A DNA stretch of 60,462 nucleotides from Nitrosotalea sp. (GCA_023251795.1 JAHEYD010000006.1:1-60462); one strand, 5' to 3'. Shown: positions 26,490 to 35,309, counted from the first letter of the stretch. Notes: a model not told the origin generated them from the sequence alone. Numbers and translations are program-made.

Positions 26490-27661
26490 CTGAAGACGAA
26501 TTTATGGGAAACATCTACCAGAGATTTCCCGTTACTATAGAACGCGGTCTTGGTGCTTACGTATGGGACATCAGCGGAAAAGAGTATGTCGATTGCATGG
26601 GAGGTTATGGTGTTGCTCTTGTTGGTCACCGCAATCCACGGGTAGTAAGAGCTCTGCAAGATCAGCTTGAAAAAATAATTACAGTACACAGTTCATTTTA
26701 CAACAAAACACGTGAAGAGTTTCTTGAAAATTTGATCAAGATTTCACCAAAAGGCCTGAGCCAGGTTTACCTAAACAACAGTGGAACAGAAGCTGTTGAA
26801 GCAGCAATAAAGTTTGCAAGAAAGTTTACTGGGAAATCAGGAATGGTAGCAATGAACGGGTCTTATCACGGAAAATCATTTGGTTCTCTTTCACTAACAT
26901 TTAATCCAAAATATCGCAAATCATTTGAACCACTTGTAGAGAAAGTTTCTTTTTCTCCATTTGGCGATATCGAAGCATTAAGATCTGCGGTAAATTCTGA
27001 CATAGGGTTTATCATATTAGAACCAATCCAAGGAGAAAGTGGAATTCATGTTGCGCCAGATGGATTTCTTCAAGATGTAAGAAAACTGTGTGATGAAAAA
27101 GGAATACTTTTGATCTTTGATGAAATTCAATCTGGACTTGGCAGAACTGGGAAAATATGGGCAGGAGAGCACTGGTATACGACCCCAGATATCATGTGTC
27201 TTGCAAAGGGCATAGCAGGTGGAGTACCTATGGGCGCTACACTTGTTAGGCCAGACATACTTGCCTGCATAAGCAAAGGAGAACAGTCCTCAACATTTGG
27301 TGGAAATCCTCTCTCATGTGCTGCAGGAACTGCTACAATACAAGCCCTGACTCAGGACAAATTAGTTGAAAATGCAGCAAAGATGGGAAAGAAATTCCGA
27401 GAAGGATTAGAGAGACTAAAAGAAAAACATAAGATAATCAGAGAAATCCGCGGCAAGGGACTGATGATTGGAATAGAGATGAAATTTGAAGTCAAAGATA
27501 TATTGTTTGATGGAATAGCAAACGGGGTATTATTTTTGTATTCAGGAAGAAACATACTAAGACTGTTGCCTCCACTTGTGATTTCAGAATCAGACATAGA
27601 CAAAGCTTTAGAAGTACTGGATGCGGTATTAGGCAGAGAGGAAAAGCGCAGAAATGTCTAG
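26486..27661 (+). CDS. lysJ: LysW-bound semialdehyde aminotransferase (ArgD/LysJ)
   Basis: A 391-residue class III PLP aminotransferase. The ATG at 26486 overlaps the kinase stop (ATGA); a longer form from 26468 would add six unconserved residues. Motifs: NSGTEAVEAAIKFAR, LFIFDEIQSGLGRTG-like DEIQ, and the PLP lysine in MCLAKGIAGG. It transfers the amino group from glutamate to the carrier-bound semialdehyde. It ends 8 bp inside the regulator gene. Confidence 0.93.
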   Translation: MTEDEFMGNIYQRFPVTIERGLGAYVWDISGKEYVDCMGGYGVALVGHRNPRVVRALQDQLEKIITVHSSFYNKTREEFLENLIKISPKGLSQVYLNNSGTEAVEAAIKFARKFTGKSGMVAMNGSYHGKSFGSLSLTFNPKYRKSFEPLVEKVSFSPFGDIEALRSAVNSDIGFIILEPIQGESGIHVAPDGFLQDVRKLCDEKGILLIFDEIQSGLGRTGKIWAGEHWYTTPDIMCLAKGIAGGVPMGATLVRPDILACISKGEQSSTFGGNPLSCAAGTATIQALTQDKLVENAAKMGKKFREGLERLKEKHKIIREIRGKGLMIGIEMKFEVKDILFDGIANGVLFLYSGRNILRLLPPLVISESDIDKALEVLDAVLGREEKRRNV

Positions 27662-28073
27662 AGACAAAACTGACGAATCCATAGTTGAAATGCTAAAAAA
27701 AGATTCGAGAGAATCTTTTGTAGAAATAGGACAAAAACTCGGTCTTTCAGAATCAGCAGTAAGAAGAAGAGTAAAAAATCTTCTCGATGGTGGAATAATA
27801 AAAAAATTCACAATAGAAACTGGAGATGCAAATGCAACAAGTGCAATCATTTTGATCTCAGTTGATTCTGCAATGGATACATCAAAAGTTTCTGCAAAAT
27901 TAACAAAGCTTCAAGGAGTACAAACTGTTTACGAAATAACTGGACAGTACGATATTGCGGTAATAATACGAGCTCCAACTATTACTGACATTAACACATG
28001 TATTGATTCATTGCGCAAGGTTCCAGGTGTGTTTGACACCAACACCGTCATCATTTTGCGCACTGTGGCCTAA
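27654..28073 (+). CDS. lysM: Lrp/AsnC-family regulator, LysM-like
   Basis: A 139-residue full-length Lrp protein. Residues 1-50 are a winged helix (SFVEIGQKLGLSESAVRRRVKNL) and 60-139 the RAM ligand domain with GQYDIAVIIRA. It overlaps the aminotransferase gene by 8 bp, so it is co-expressed with the pathway. The Sulfolobus homologue LysM senses lysine and controls the lysW operon; a similar role is inferred here. Confidence 0.88.
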   Translation: MSRDKTDESIVEMLKKDSRESFVEIGQKLGLSESAVRRRVKNLLDGGIIKKFTIETGDANATSAIILISVDSAMDTSKVSAKLTKLQGVQTVYEITGQYDIAVIIRAPTITDINTCIDSLRKVPGVFDTNTVIILRTVA

Positions 28074-28152
28074 AAACGAAATTCGGATGCTTTTTTCTAG
28101 GTAAGACGAGAATCGGTTCAATAGCTGCCAAATTAGACGATTCTAGTACGAA

Positions 28153-28163
28153 TATGTTTATAT
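28153..28163 (+). promoter_or_regulatory. TATA-like box of the homocitrate synthase operon
   Basis: TATGTTTATAT centred near 28158 in the gap after lysM. A start about 26-28 bp downstream would fall just before the ATG at 28191, which supports that start and a separate promoter for the lysine sub-operon. Confidence 0.5.
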
Positions 28164-28190
28164 TCAGTGATTTTTTGTACCAGATCAGCA

Positions 28191-29381
28191 ATGGATGATC
28201 CGAATTACTATGCATATCAGCATAACGCCATGGGAACAAAACCAAAGAAGATTCACGTCTTAGATAGTACTCTAAGAGAAGGCGAACAACACCCAGGTGT
28301 TACTTTTTCAAACAAGCAACGAATCCAGATTGCATGGATGCTTGATTATTTTGGAGTTGATCAGATTGAAATTTCTCCAGTAGTATCAAGTGATCACAAG
28401 GAAGCAACAAAAACAATAATCAAACAAGGGTTAAAAGCAGATATTGTAGCGCATGTTCGTGCATTAAAAGAAGATGTCGATGTTGCACTGGACTGTGATG
28501 CAACATGGATGGCAACATATCTTGGTATGTCAGACATTCATCTAAAGGACAAATTAAGAATTTCAAGAGAAGAAGCTTTGCGCAGAGCAGTTGAAACCGT
28601 AGAGTATGCAAAATCACATGGTTTGAAGATGCGATTTACCATGGAAGATGCAAGTAGAGCAGAGCCAGCATTTTTGATTAAAATGTGTAAAGCAATTGAA
28701 GAAGCAGGCGTAGACAGAATCAGTATTCCAGACACTGTAGGAATTATGAGACCAATAGGAATGTACAATCTTGTGAAAACAGTGCGAGATCAAATAAAGA
28801 CTCCGCTTGATGTGCACTGTCACAACGACATCGGACTTGCATTAGCAAATGCTTTTGCAGGATGTGATGCAGGAGCAGATCAAATTCATACCACCATTGA
28901 TGGGATTGGTGAAAGAACTGGCATTCCAGCATTGGCAGAGACTTCAGTTGCACTCAGCTATCTATACAAATCTCCAAATAATTTCAGACTAGATATGTTA
29001 ATGGACCTTTCAAGATTAATCGAAACATACACTGACATCAAGCCATATGATTCCAAGCCAATAGTAGGTGCAACCGCCTACAAGCACAAGGCAGGAACAC
29101 ATCTAGCAGCAATTCTACGAAACCCCGCAGCATACGAACCAATCGAACCCAAAGTAGTAGGTAACAGACGAAGGATAGTCTTTGGTGAACTGGCAGGCAA
29201 AAACGGTGCAGCCTATCTCATGTCACTTTTTGGTCTAGCCCAAAATGATGAAGATGCAAAAGCAGTAGCGGCGGGACTAAAGAACTTGCGGATGGGTGAT
29301 TTGCTTGAAATTCCACTTGATGACAGGCTTGAAAAAAAGATAATTAATGACACCCAAGTTAAGGTAAAGTCAGGTAAGTAA
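28191..29381 (+). CDS. Homocitrate synthase / isopropylmalate synthase family
   Basis: A 396-residue DRE-TIM metallolyase. The DRE motif appears as LDSTLREGEQHPGV, the metal site as HCHNDIG, and GAGADQIHTTIDGIGERTG-like Gly-rich segments follow. There is no C-terminal leucine regulatory domain of normal length. Next to LysW, LysX and LysK the likely product is homocitrate for 2-aminoadipate and lysine. Isopropylmalate synthesis cannot be excluded. I chose ATG 28191 over the upstream GTG 28167 because of the TATA spacing. Confidence 0.88.
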   Translation: MDDPNYYAYQHNAMGTKPKKIHVLDSTLREGEQHPGVTFSNKQRIQIAWMLDYFGVDQIEISPVVSSDHKEATKTIIKQGLKADIVAHVRALKEDVDVALDCDATWMATYLGMSDIHLKDKLRISREEALRRAVETVEYAKSHGLKMRFTMEDASRAEPAFLIKMCKAIEEAGVDRISIPDTVGIMRPIGMYNLVKTVRDQIKTPLDVHCHNDIGLALANAFAGCDAGADQIHTTIDGIGERTGIPALAETSVALSYLYKSPNNFRLDMLMDLSRLIETYTDIKPYDSKPIVGATAYKHKAGTHLAAILRNPAAYEPIEPKVVGNRRRIVFGELAGKNGAAYLMSLFGLAQNDEDAKAVAAGLKNLRMGDLLEIPLDDRLEKKIINDTQVKVKSGK

Positions 29382-29382
29382 G

Positions 29383-29547
29383 ATGAAATGTCCAGAATGT
29401 GATGCAACAATCACTCCCCCAAAAGATGTAATGGAAGGAGAAATAATAACATGTCCAGATTGTGGTGCAAGCTTTGAGTTAGCAAAAGGATCTTCAGGCT
29501 TTGAGTTAAAACCAGCACAAACTGTTGGTGAGGACTGGGGCCAGTGA
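29383..29547 (+). CDS. lysW: Second LysW-type carrier protein, C-terminal EDWGQ (lysine-side copy)
   Basis: A 54-residue acidic zinc protein, translated directly, about 60% identical to the first copy by eye. Cys3, Cys6, Cys24 and Cys27 are kept. It ends in VGEDWGQ followed by TGA, so the terminal residue is Gln where the substrate-bearing Glu should be. The codons are GAC TGG GGC CAG TGA, with no nearby frame change giving Glu. It begins 1 bp after the homocitrate synthase stop and overlaps its ligase at GTGA. Deamidation, another attachment site, or a non-carrier role are possible. Confidence 0.92.
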   Translation: MKCPECDATITPPKDVMEGEIITCPDCGASFELAKGSSGFELKPAQTVGEDWGQ

Positions 29548-30392
29548 GCTCCGGATTATCGATTCTTTACGACACCATCAGGTGGGAAGAAAAATCTCTC
29601 TTTGACGCTGCAAAAAAGACTGGAGTCAACGTGGAGATGGTTGATTGTAAGAATTTGTTTGTTAGTTTGGATAAGACCAAAGAAAAATTTGAAACTGTGA
29701 TACAGCGATGCGTTAGTTATTACCGTAGTTTACACTCTACTGCAGCACTTGAAGGAAAGGGGGTTAATGTGATAAACTCTTTGAACACAAGTATTTTTGC
29801 AGGAAACAAGCTGTTCACTCATATGCTTTTACAAAAATATGGAGTTCCTACTCCATTTAGTGCTGTAGCATTTTCTGAAGAAGCTGCACTCGAAACTCTA
29901 GAATCCAAAGGATATCCAATGGTTCTAAAACCAACAATTGGAAGCTGGGGAAGAATGATTGCATTACTAAAAGATCATGATTCTGCAGAAGGAATAATGG
30001 AAAGCAGAGAAAGGATGTATCCAATTTACCAAGTGTATTATCTTGAAGAATTTGTTCAAAGACCACCGCGTGATATTAGAGCAATAATGATAGGAGACAA
30101 AGTTGTTGCTGCAATCTATAGATATTCTGGAGATGGCCAGTGGAAAACAAATATGGCACTTGGCGGCAAGGCAGAAGAATGTAAGATCACAAAAGAGATG
30201 GAAGATATTTGTATCAAAGTAAAAAACGCAGTACAGGGACAGATAGTGGGGGTAGATCTGATGGAAAGTAAGGAAAAAGGACTGGTTGTGCATGAAGTAA
30301 ACAACACAACAGAATACAAAAATACCGTCAGAGTTACTGGTGTAGATATTCCAGCCTTGATGATAGATTACGCGTTAAAATCGAGAAAATAA
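29544..30392 (+). CDS. lysX: LysW-aminoadipate ligase LysX (ATP-grasp)
   Basis: A 282-residue ATP-grasp ligase, paralogous to the gene at 23744. It has SILYDTIRWEEKSL, QRCVSYYRS, PMVLKPTIGSWGRM, RPPRDIRAIM and HEVNNTTEYKN. The substrate loop reads GQWKTNMALGGKAEEC, and the end TGVDIPALMIDYAL, both matching Thermus LysX as I remember it. It therefore probably ligates 2-aminoadipate. GTG start overlapping the stop of the Gln-ending LysW by 4 bp, so the pair is translationally coupled. Confidence 0.88.
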   Translation: MSSGLSILYDTIRWEEKSLFDAAKKTGVNVEMVDCKNLFVSLDKTKEKFETVIQRCVSYYRSLHSTAALEGKGVNVINSLNTSIFAGNKLFTHMLLQKYGVPTPFSAVAFSEEAALETLESKGYPMVLKPTIGSWGRMIALLKDHDSAEGIMESRERMYPIYQVYYLEEFVQRPPRDIRAIMIGDKVVAAIYRYSGDGQWKTNMALGGKAEECKITKEMEDICIKVKNAVQGQIVGVDLMESKEKGLVVHEVNNTTEYKNTVRVTGVDIPALMIDYALKSRK

Positions 30393-30395
30393 GAA

Positions 30396-31529
30396 TTGGA
30401 CTCTTCAATAACCATAACACCTAGGTTTTCAGTAAAGATGCTTGAGAAGGCGCTTAGACTTTATACTCCTTCTCTTTCTGAAAAACCATTTGCAGAGTTT
30501 TTGGCAGATAAATGTGATGATTTAGGATTTGAAAACATACACATCGATGAAGTAGGAAATCTAATTGCAACAAAAGGTTCTGGTTCTCCCAAGATACTTT
30601 TGTGTGGTCACATGGACACAGTTCCTGGCAAAATCAAAGTCAAAAATGACAATGGTTTTCTTTACGGGCGAGGTGCATCTGATGCAAAAGCCCCACTTAT
30701 GTCCATGCTTCTTGCTGCAGCAACAATGCTAAATCATACTGGAACTGTAGTTTTTGCAGCTGTAGTAGATGAAGAAGGAAATGCCACTGGTATCAAGAGT
30801 CTTGTAAAGCAAAAGCTTGACATCGATTACGCAATTTTTGGCGAACCAAGTGGAATAAGAAACATCACGATCGCTTACAAGGGAAGAATTGCTATCAATC
30901 TTAAAATAAACGTAGGAAATAGTGCACACGCAAGTGCACCATGGCTTGCAAAAAATGCAATTGATGAGGCGTATGTGTTTATCAGTGCTCTAAAAAATGA
31001 GCTAGAAGGAAATCAAGCAAACAAACCAAAAGGAATGCTACTTACAGCAACTCTCACGGAAATAAAAGGTGGAACAAGCCACAATGTAACGGCAGTAGAA
31101 TGCGATGCAATAATGGACGTTAGAATTCCAGTAGACATGAATTGCAAATCAGTTGGAGAAAAAATAGCTACTACAGTTCAAGAAGTTGCCAAAAAACAAG
31201 GGGTCAGTGCATTTTATTCTGTATTAGATGAAACAGAACCATTTGAAGCTCCACATGATTCACCACTTGTTAGGGCTTTAACATTGGGTGTAATCGATGT
31301 AGAAAAAACAAGACCACAGCTAATTCGTAAAACAGGAACTGGCGACATGAACATAATTGGAAATGCATTAAACATTCCTGTAGTAACATATGGCCCAGGA
31401 GATCCACATGCATCACATACAATTGATGAACGAGTTTCAATTGACGAGTTTCTTAGAAGCATCGAAGTTTTCAAGCACATGTTGTATCACTTGAAGAGAT
31501 TACACGGAAAGTCAAAACAAATCGCGTAA
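30396..31529 (+). CDS. lysK: LysW-lysine/ornithine carboxypeptidase LysK (M20 family)
   Basis: A 377-residue M20 metallohydrolase. Metal motifs LLCGHMDTVPG, GRGASDAKAP and AAVVDEEGNATG occur in order, and GDPHASHTIDERV is near the end. It cleaves the finished lysine or ornithine from LysW. TTG start 3 bp after lysX. As the only LysK seen here, it probably serves both carriers; whether it can act on a Gln-ending carrier is an open point. Confidence 0.92.
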   Translation: MDSSITITPRFSVKMLEKALRLYTPSLSEKPFAEFLADKCDDLGFENIHIDEVGNLIATKGSGSPKILLCGHMDTVPGKIKVKNDNGFLYGRGASDAKAPLMSMLLAAATMLNHTGTVVFAAVVDEEGNATGIKSLVKQKLDIDYAIFGEPSGIRNITIAYKGRIAINLKINVGNSAHASAPWLAKNAIDEAYVFISALKNELEGNQANKPKGMLLTATLTEIKGGTSHNVTAVECDAIMDVRIPVDMNCKSVGEKIATTVQEVAKKQGVSAFYSVLDETEPFEAPHDSPLVRALTLGVIDVEKTRPQLIRKTGTGDMNIIGNALNIPVVTYGPGDPHASHTIDERVSIDEFLRSIEVFKHMLYHLKRLHGKSKQIA

Positions 31530-31560
31530 GCTCAAAATAACCAGATTCTCAAACCAGATT

Positions 31561-32598
31561 ATGCTGTGGTTTGTGGGTCTTGGTATTTCTGGTGCAGACG
31601 GAATTGGTTCTGATGTAGTAAAGATTCTCAAAAAAGCAGATCTTGTCTATTTGGAGATTTTTACTAGTCCAATTACAAAATCAGAATTAATAAAGATCAA
31701 AAAGATTGTTAAAGGTGCGTTTAAGACAGCACCACGATGGTTAGTTGAGGATGGAAAGGCCATTCTTAAGGAAGCAAAAAAGAAAGAGGTCGTACTACTC
31801 TCATATGGAGATCCCTACATTGCTACCACCCACATTGAATTGAGAACAAGAGCAATCTCAGAAAAGATTCAAACAAAAACAATCCATGCCGCATCTGCAA
31901 TTACCTCACTTATTGGTGAATGCGGTTTTCATTTTTACAAGATAGGCAAGGTTGTCACCATGATGAAAGATCAGCAATCCGTTTCCAGTGTATACTATAC
32001 ACTTTATGATAATTTAGTGGCTGGAAATCACACCATCATAATTTTGGAATTCAATAATGATGCCAAATTTTTCTTAAACCCAAAGGATGCTTTTTCTAGC
32101 TTGCTGTTGGCAGAAAGCGGACAAAAAAGAAAGGTTATTGATAATTCGACTTTTGCTGTAGTTGCATCAAGAATAGGGGCAAAAAATCAAAAGATAACAG
32201 CAGGGGAAATTTCAAGTCTAGAAAATACGAATTTTGGAAAACCGCCACACACTATCATAATTCCAGGCAGAATGCACTTTACAGAATCTGATGCACTAAA
32301 AGTCTTAGCAAAATGTCTTGATGAGTCTTTTGATAATTCTTCAAGGATTCAAAAAATTTCAGAGCAGATGTTACAAAAGTATATTCCAAAAGCAAGAAAG
32401 GCATTAGAAGAAGTAACAAACCGTTTCAAAGATGACAAAAATCTCCAATCAGTTTTAGAAAATGCTGAACTGTATCTTGATGATGCAGAAAAATTTCAGA
32501 GTCAGGGAAAAGAAGAGCTTGCCGTTTTAAGTATAGGATATGCTGAAGGGTTGATTGATGCCTTGCGTTTTTCAAAGGGGATAGATCCTTGGGCATAG
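31561..32598 (+). CDS. dphB: Diphthine synthase with C-terminal DUF357-like helical extension
   Basis: A 345-residue protein. Residues 1-~255 are an SAM-dependent diphthine synthase (MLWFVGLGISGADGIGSD, SYGDPYIATTH, HAASAITSLIGECG), which methylates the diphthamide precursor on elongation factor 2. Usual length is 255-270. The extra ~80 residues are helical, with LYLDDAEKFQSQGKEELAVL and a YAEGLIDALR motif like DUF357 domains. The next gene is a RibL-type nucleotidyltransferase, a neighbour I associate with DUF357 in other archaea. Confidence 0.9.
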   Translation: MLWFVGLGISGADGIGSDVVKILKKADLVYLEIFTSPITKSELIKIKKIVKGAFKTAPRWLVEDGKAILKEAKKKEVVLLSYGDPYIATTHIELRTRAISEKIQTKTIHAASAITSLIGECGFHFYKIGKVVTMMKDQQSVSSVYYTLYDNLVAGNHTIIILEFNNDAKFFLNPKDAFSSLLLAESGQKRKVIDNSTFAVVASRIGAKNQKITAGEISSLENTNFGKPPHTIIIPGRMHFTESDALKVLAKCLDESFDNSSRIQKISEQMLQKYIPKARKALEEVTNRFKDDKNLQSVLENAELYLDDAEKFQSQGKEELAVLSIGYAEGLIDALRFSKGIDPWA

Positions 32599-32644
32599 AG
32601 TTTATAGATGAAAAGAGAATAGAAGTCTTGTTTTAGTGATATAG

Positions 32645-33262
32645 GTGGATGCCCTAGACAAGGAGATAATATCAGCGCTGTATGTTTCCTCGATTTCAGG
32701 TGAGGATGCTATTTCAATAATTAGAAAAAAACTTCCTGTTAATCCTGATCATCTAAAAGCAAAGATAGAGTCTTTTGTAAAAAATGGAATTGTAGAATCT
32801 GACAAAAAAACACTGACAGATCTTGGCAGATCAGCAATAAGAGTAGTTCTTGCTGGCGGAGTCTTTGATATCATACATCCTGGACACATACACACTCTAA
32901 GAGCTGCCAAGGCATTAGGAAATGTGTTAATAGTTGTAATAGCGACTGATCAGACTGCACAAAAGATGAAACATAGATTGCCACTTCACAATATGGAGCT
33001 TAGACGTGACCTTGTGAATTCTCTTTTGATGGTAGATCATGCAGTGGTGGGACACGAGGGAGATATTTTCAAGACGGTAGAACTTGTGAGACCAGACATC
33101 ATAGCGTTAGGATATGATCAGATCCATCAAGAAAAATTCATCACTGATGGCTGTAAGAAGATTAATGTCAATGCAAGCATAGCAAGATTACAGTCTCCTA
33201 TCCCCGACATCAAAAGCTCAAAGATAGAGAGTGAATACGGTGAGTCAATTTATAGAATTTAG
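32645..33262 (+). CDS. ribL: RibL-type FAD synthase with N-terminal winged-helix-like domain
   Basis: A 205-residue protein. Residues ~73-205 are a cytidylyltransferase fold: AGGVFDIIHPGHIHTL contains the HxGH nucleotide motif, and GYDQ plus the KSSKI end resemble the ISSTxIR motif. RibL adenylates FMN to FAD. Residues 1-70 look like a winged helix and are not needed by the ~150-residue enzyme form. GTG start. RibK, which makes FMN, lies 200 bp away on the other strand. Confidence 0.82.
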   Translation: MDALDKEIISALYVSSISGEDAISIIRKKLPVNPDHLKAKIESFVKNGIVESDKKTLTDLGRSAIRVVLAGGVFDIIHPGHIHTLRAAKALGNVLIVVIATDQTAQKMKHRLPLHNMELRRDLVNSLLMVDHAVVGHEGDIFKTVELVRPDIIALGYDQIHQEKFITDGCKKINVNASIARLQSPIPDIKSSKIESEYGESIYRI

Positions 33263-33429
33263 ATTCTTTTTTCACTTTCACAGATAGGACATTTTAGGCC
33301 GTTTGTTTTAAAACCGCATTTTTTACACTTGAGTGAAATGTAACTGTTCTTTGAAGATTTTATTATTTTGTAGATTAGTGCACTTGCTATTATGACACCT
33401 AATGCAATTCCAATCCATATTAGGACCAT
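33259..33429 (-). CDS. Small membrane protein with C-terminal zinc ribbon
   Basis: A 56-residue protein translated directly from ATG at 33427-33429. Residues 2-22 form one transmembrane helix (VLIWIGIALGVIIASALIY). The rest is a rubredoxin-like knuckle pair, CKKCG (35-39) and CPIC (47-50). It overlaps the stop of ribL by 4 bp in convergent orientation. Function unknown; the fold suggests a membrane-tethered zinc ribbon. Confidence 0.7.
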   Translation of the reverse strand: MVLIWIGIALGVIIASALIYKIIKSSKNSYISLKCKKCGFKTNGLKCPICESEKRI

Positions 33430-33472
33430 ATCAAATCATAGCACTTCGATCAATAATTAGTTTGAGATTGTG

Positions 33473-34159
33473 TTATTTTGAGGAGACTGGTACTCTAATA
33501 GATATTTGCGAGCCACTTGAAAGTTTTGCTGCTTTTTTGATGTTTACATGTGAGATCAATTCCAGTATAGAATCGTCATAGTGTGTTCTTTCTAAAGTTA
33601 TGAGCATACCATCAACTGAGTTGTTAATCTTTGCAGGATAACATTTTACCCAACCATAAGTTCGCTTTCCATCAGAAAACCCATCAATCATTATTCCATC
33701 ATGTGCGTCAAGCACGCGTTTTGCTTCAACAAACTTTTTGTCTTTTAATTTAACATTTAATGTGCCTGGAAATGGAATGTAACCAAGTTTTGATTTGAAT
33801 TGTTTTGTATATCCTTTCATTGACATATAATATGCACCTTCACCCATTCCAGAAATTATGTTTCCCATAAATTCAATGTAAGATGGAGCAGACTCTAAGC
33901 TTGATTTCAAAATAGCTGATATCTTGACCATTTCTGCATGTCCTTTTGGTGTAATTCTAACTGAGAATTTTTGCCCGTTTCTGATTCGCTCGATGTATCC
34001 ATCTAGTTCTAATTCCAAAAGATGTTTTGATGCAGCTTGTTGTGATCTGTGAATGTTTTTACCAAGTGATGACGTAGTAATAGAAACAAAGTTGTGTCTT
34101 GCACCTTTTGATAACAGCTCAGCAAGAGTCAGAATGTGCTGAACTTTAAGATCGGGCAT
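33473..34159 (-). CDS. ribK: CTP-dependent riboflavin kinase with N-terminal wHTH (RbkR type)
   Basis: A 228-residue fusion. Residues 1-~95 form a winged helix (SLGKNIHRSQQAASKHLLELELDGYIERI). Residues ~100-228 are the archaeal RibK kinase with GMGEGAYYMS, GYIPFPGTLNVKL and the ILELISHVNIKK end. RibK makes FMN using CTP. The fused form is known as RbkR, which also represses riboflavin genes in some archaea. It is 7 bp downstream of dnaG and near ribL. Confidence 0.93.
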   Translation of the reverse strand: MPDLKVQHILTLAELLSKGARHNFVSITTSSLGKNIHRSQQAASKHLLELELDGYIERIRNGQKFSVRITPKGHAEMVKISAILKSSLESAPSYIEFMGNIISGMGEGAYYMSMKGYTKQFKSKLGYIPFPGTLNVKLKDKKFVEAKRVLDAHDGIMIDGFSDGKRTYGWVKCYPAKINNSVDGMLITLERTHYDDSILELISHVNIKKAAKLSSGSQISIRVPVSSK

Positions 34160-34166
34160 TAAAGAA

Positions 34167-35309
34167 TTAGGCTACACCGAGGTCTGTAAATGTTTTGAGA
34201 ACAAGACCATCTGTGTTTTTTAGATTAGCTATTCTATGACCTATAACGCACTCTATTCCTGCTTGTTTTGCAGCATCGATGAGTCTTTGAGTTATGATAC
34301 CATCGAGAACCAAGTATTTTATTCCAGAACCAGTAGAGAGTTTTCCTACAACTTCACTTACTGGCACTTTGAAGAGTTCGTTTAGACCGTCATCAAGTGC
34401 TACTGCTTCAAGTGATTCATTTAGATTTTCATAGACTTTTTTTGCCACATTTGCAATTGGTTCATCATTTGGATCTTTGAGTACAGGTTTTGCAGTTTCC
34501 TTTTTCATGTCTTCTGCAGTTTCCTTTAGTATGTCTGCAATCTGTTGTGGAGTAAGCTCTTCAACCTCAACTCCTTCTGGCGCACGATGAACTACATCGA
34601 TGTTAACCATTGCCTTGAGTTCTTTTAGTATAAAGCCTCCAGCCCTATCTCCATCCAAGAATGCTACAACCTTTGATTTGGAATTGCAGAGTTCTTTTAT
34701 GGATTCATCTATTCTTGCACCTTCAATTGCAAGTGCATTATCAAAACCGGCTCGTAACAAGTTTATGACATCAGCTCTTCCTTCAACCAAAATTATCCAT
34801 GGAGAATCAAACACTCCAGAACCACATGCTAGTTTTTCTCTTCCAAAGGTAGTAAGTTTACCAGTACCACCTTCTGATACATCCTTTAACATCTCTTCCC
34901 CTTCACTGATTGTTTTCGTAGACCATTTCTGGACAATTGCTTTTGCCCTATCTACAATCTCTTTTTTCTTTGCAGATCTAACATCATCTATGGCTTCTAG
35001 TTTAAAGTGTGCTACAAAAGGTCCTACTTTATCGATACTTTCTATTGCTGCAGCTATTAGAGCAGCAGTAGTTATGTCTGTGCTCATAGGCAACAATGCG
35101 TCTCCATTTGTTTGATTAGACGTGGCAGTAGTGTTAACTTCTATTCGGCCGACCTTCGAAACTTTTTGGAGTTCGTTTAGGTTCATCTCTGGTCCCAACA
35201 GTCCTTCTGTCTGACCGAAAATAGCACCTATTATGTCGGCCTTTTCAACCAATCCATCGACGTCAAAGCTGAGCTTAACGTGATACTTGACAATTCCTGT
35301 AGCTGGCAA
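34167..35309 (-). CDS. dnaG: Archaeal DnaG-type primase
   Basis: A 380-residue protein with the archaeal DnaG start KYHVKLSFDVDGLVEKADIIGAIFGQTEGLLG (shown in part as KADIIGAIFGQTEGLLG) and a Toprim domain at about 165-255: ILVEGRADVINLL and VAFLDGDRAGG carry the catalytic Glu and Asp-x-Asp. It has no bacterial zinc or helicase-binding domains. Archaeal DnaG can make primers and also associates with the exosome. A Toprim protein gene follows upstream in the same orientation. Confidence 0.96.
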   Translation of the reverse strand: MPATGIVKYHVKLSFDVDGLVEKADIIGAIFGQTEGLLGPEMNLNELQKVSKVGRIEVNTTATSNQTNGDALLPMSTDITTAALIAAAIESIDKVGPFVAHFKLEAIDDVRSAKKKEIVDRAKAIVQKWSTKTISEGEEMLKDVSEGGTGKLTTFGREKLACGSGVFDSPWIILVEGRADVINLLRAGFDNALAIEGARIDESIKELCNSKSKVVAFLDGDRAGGFILKELKAMVNIDVVHRAPEGVEVEELTPQQIADILKETAEDMKKETAKPVLKDPNDEPIANVAKKVYENLNESLEAVALDDGLNELFKVPVSEVVGKLSTGSGIKYLVLDGIITQRLIDAAKQAGIECVIGHRIANLKNTDGLVLKTFTDLGVA

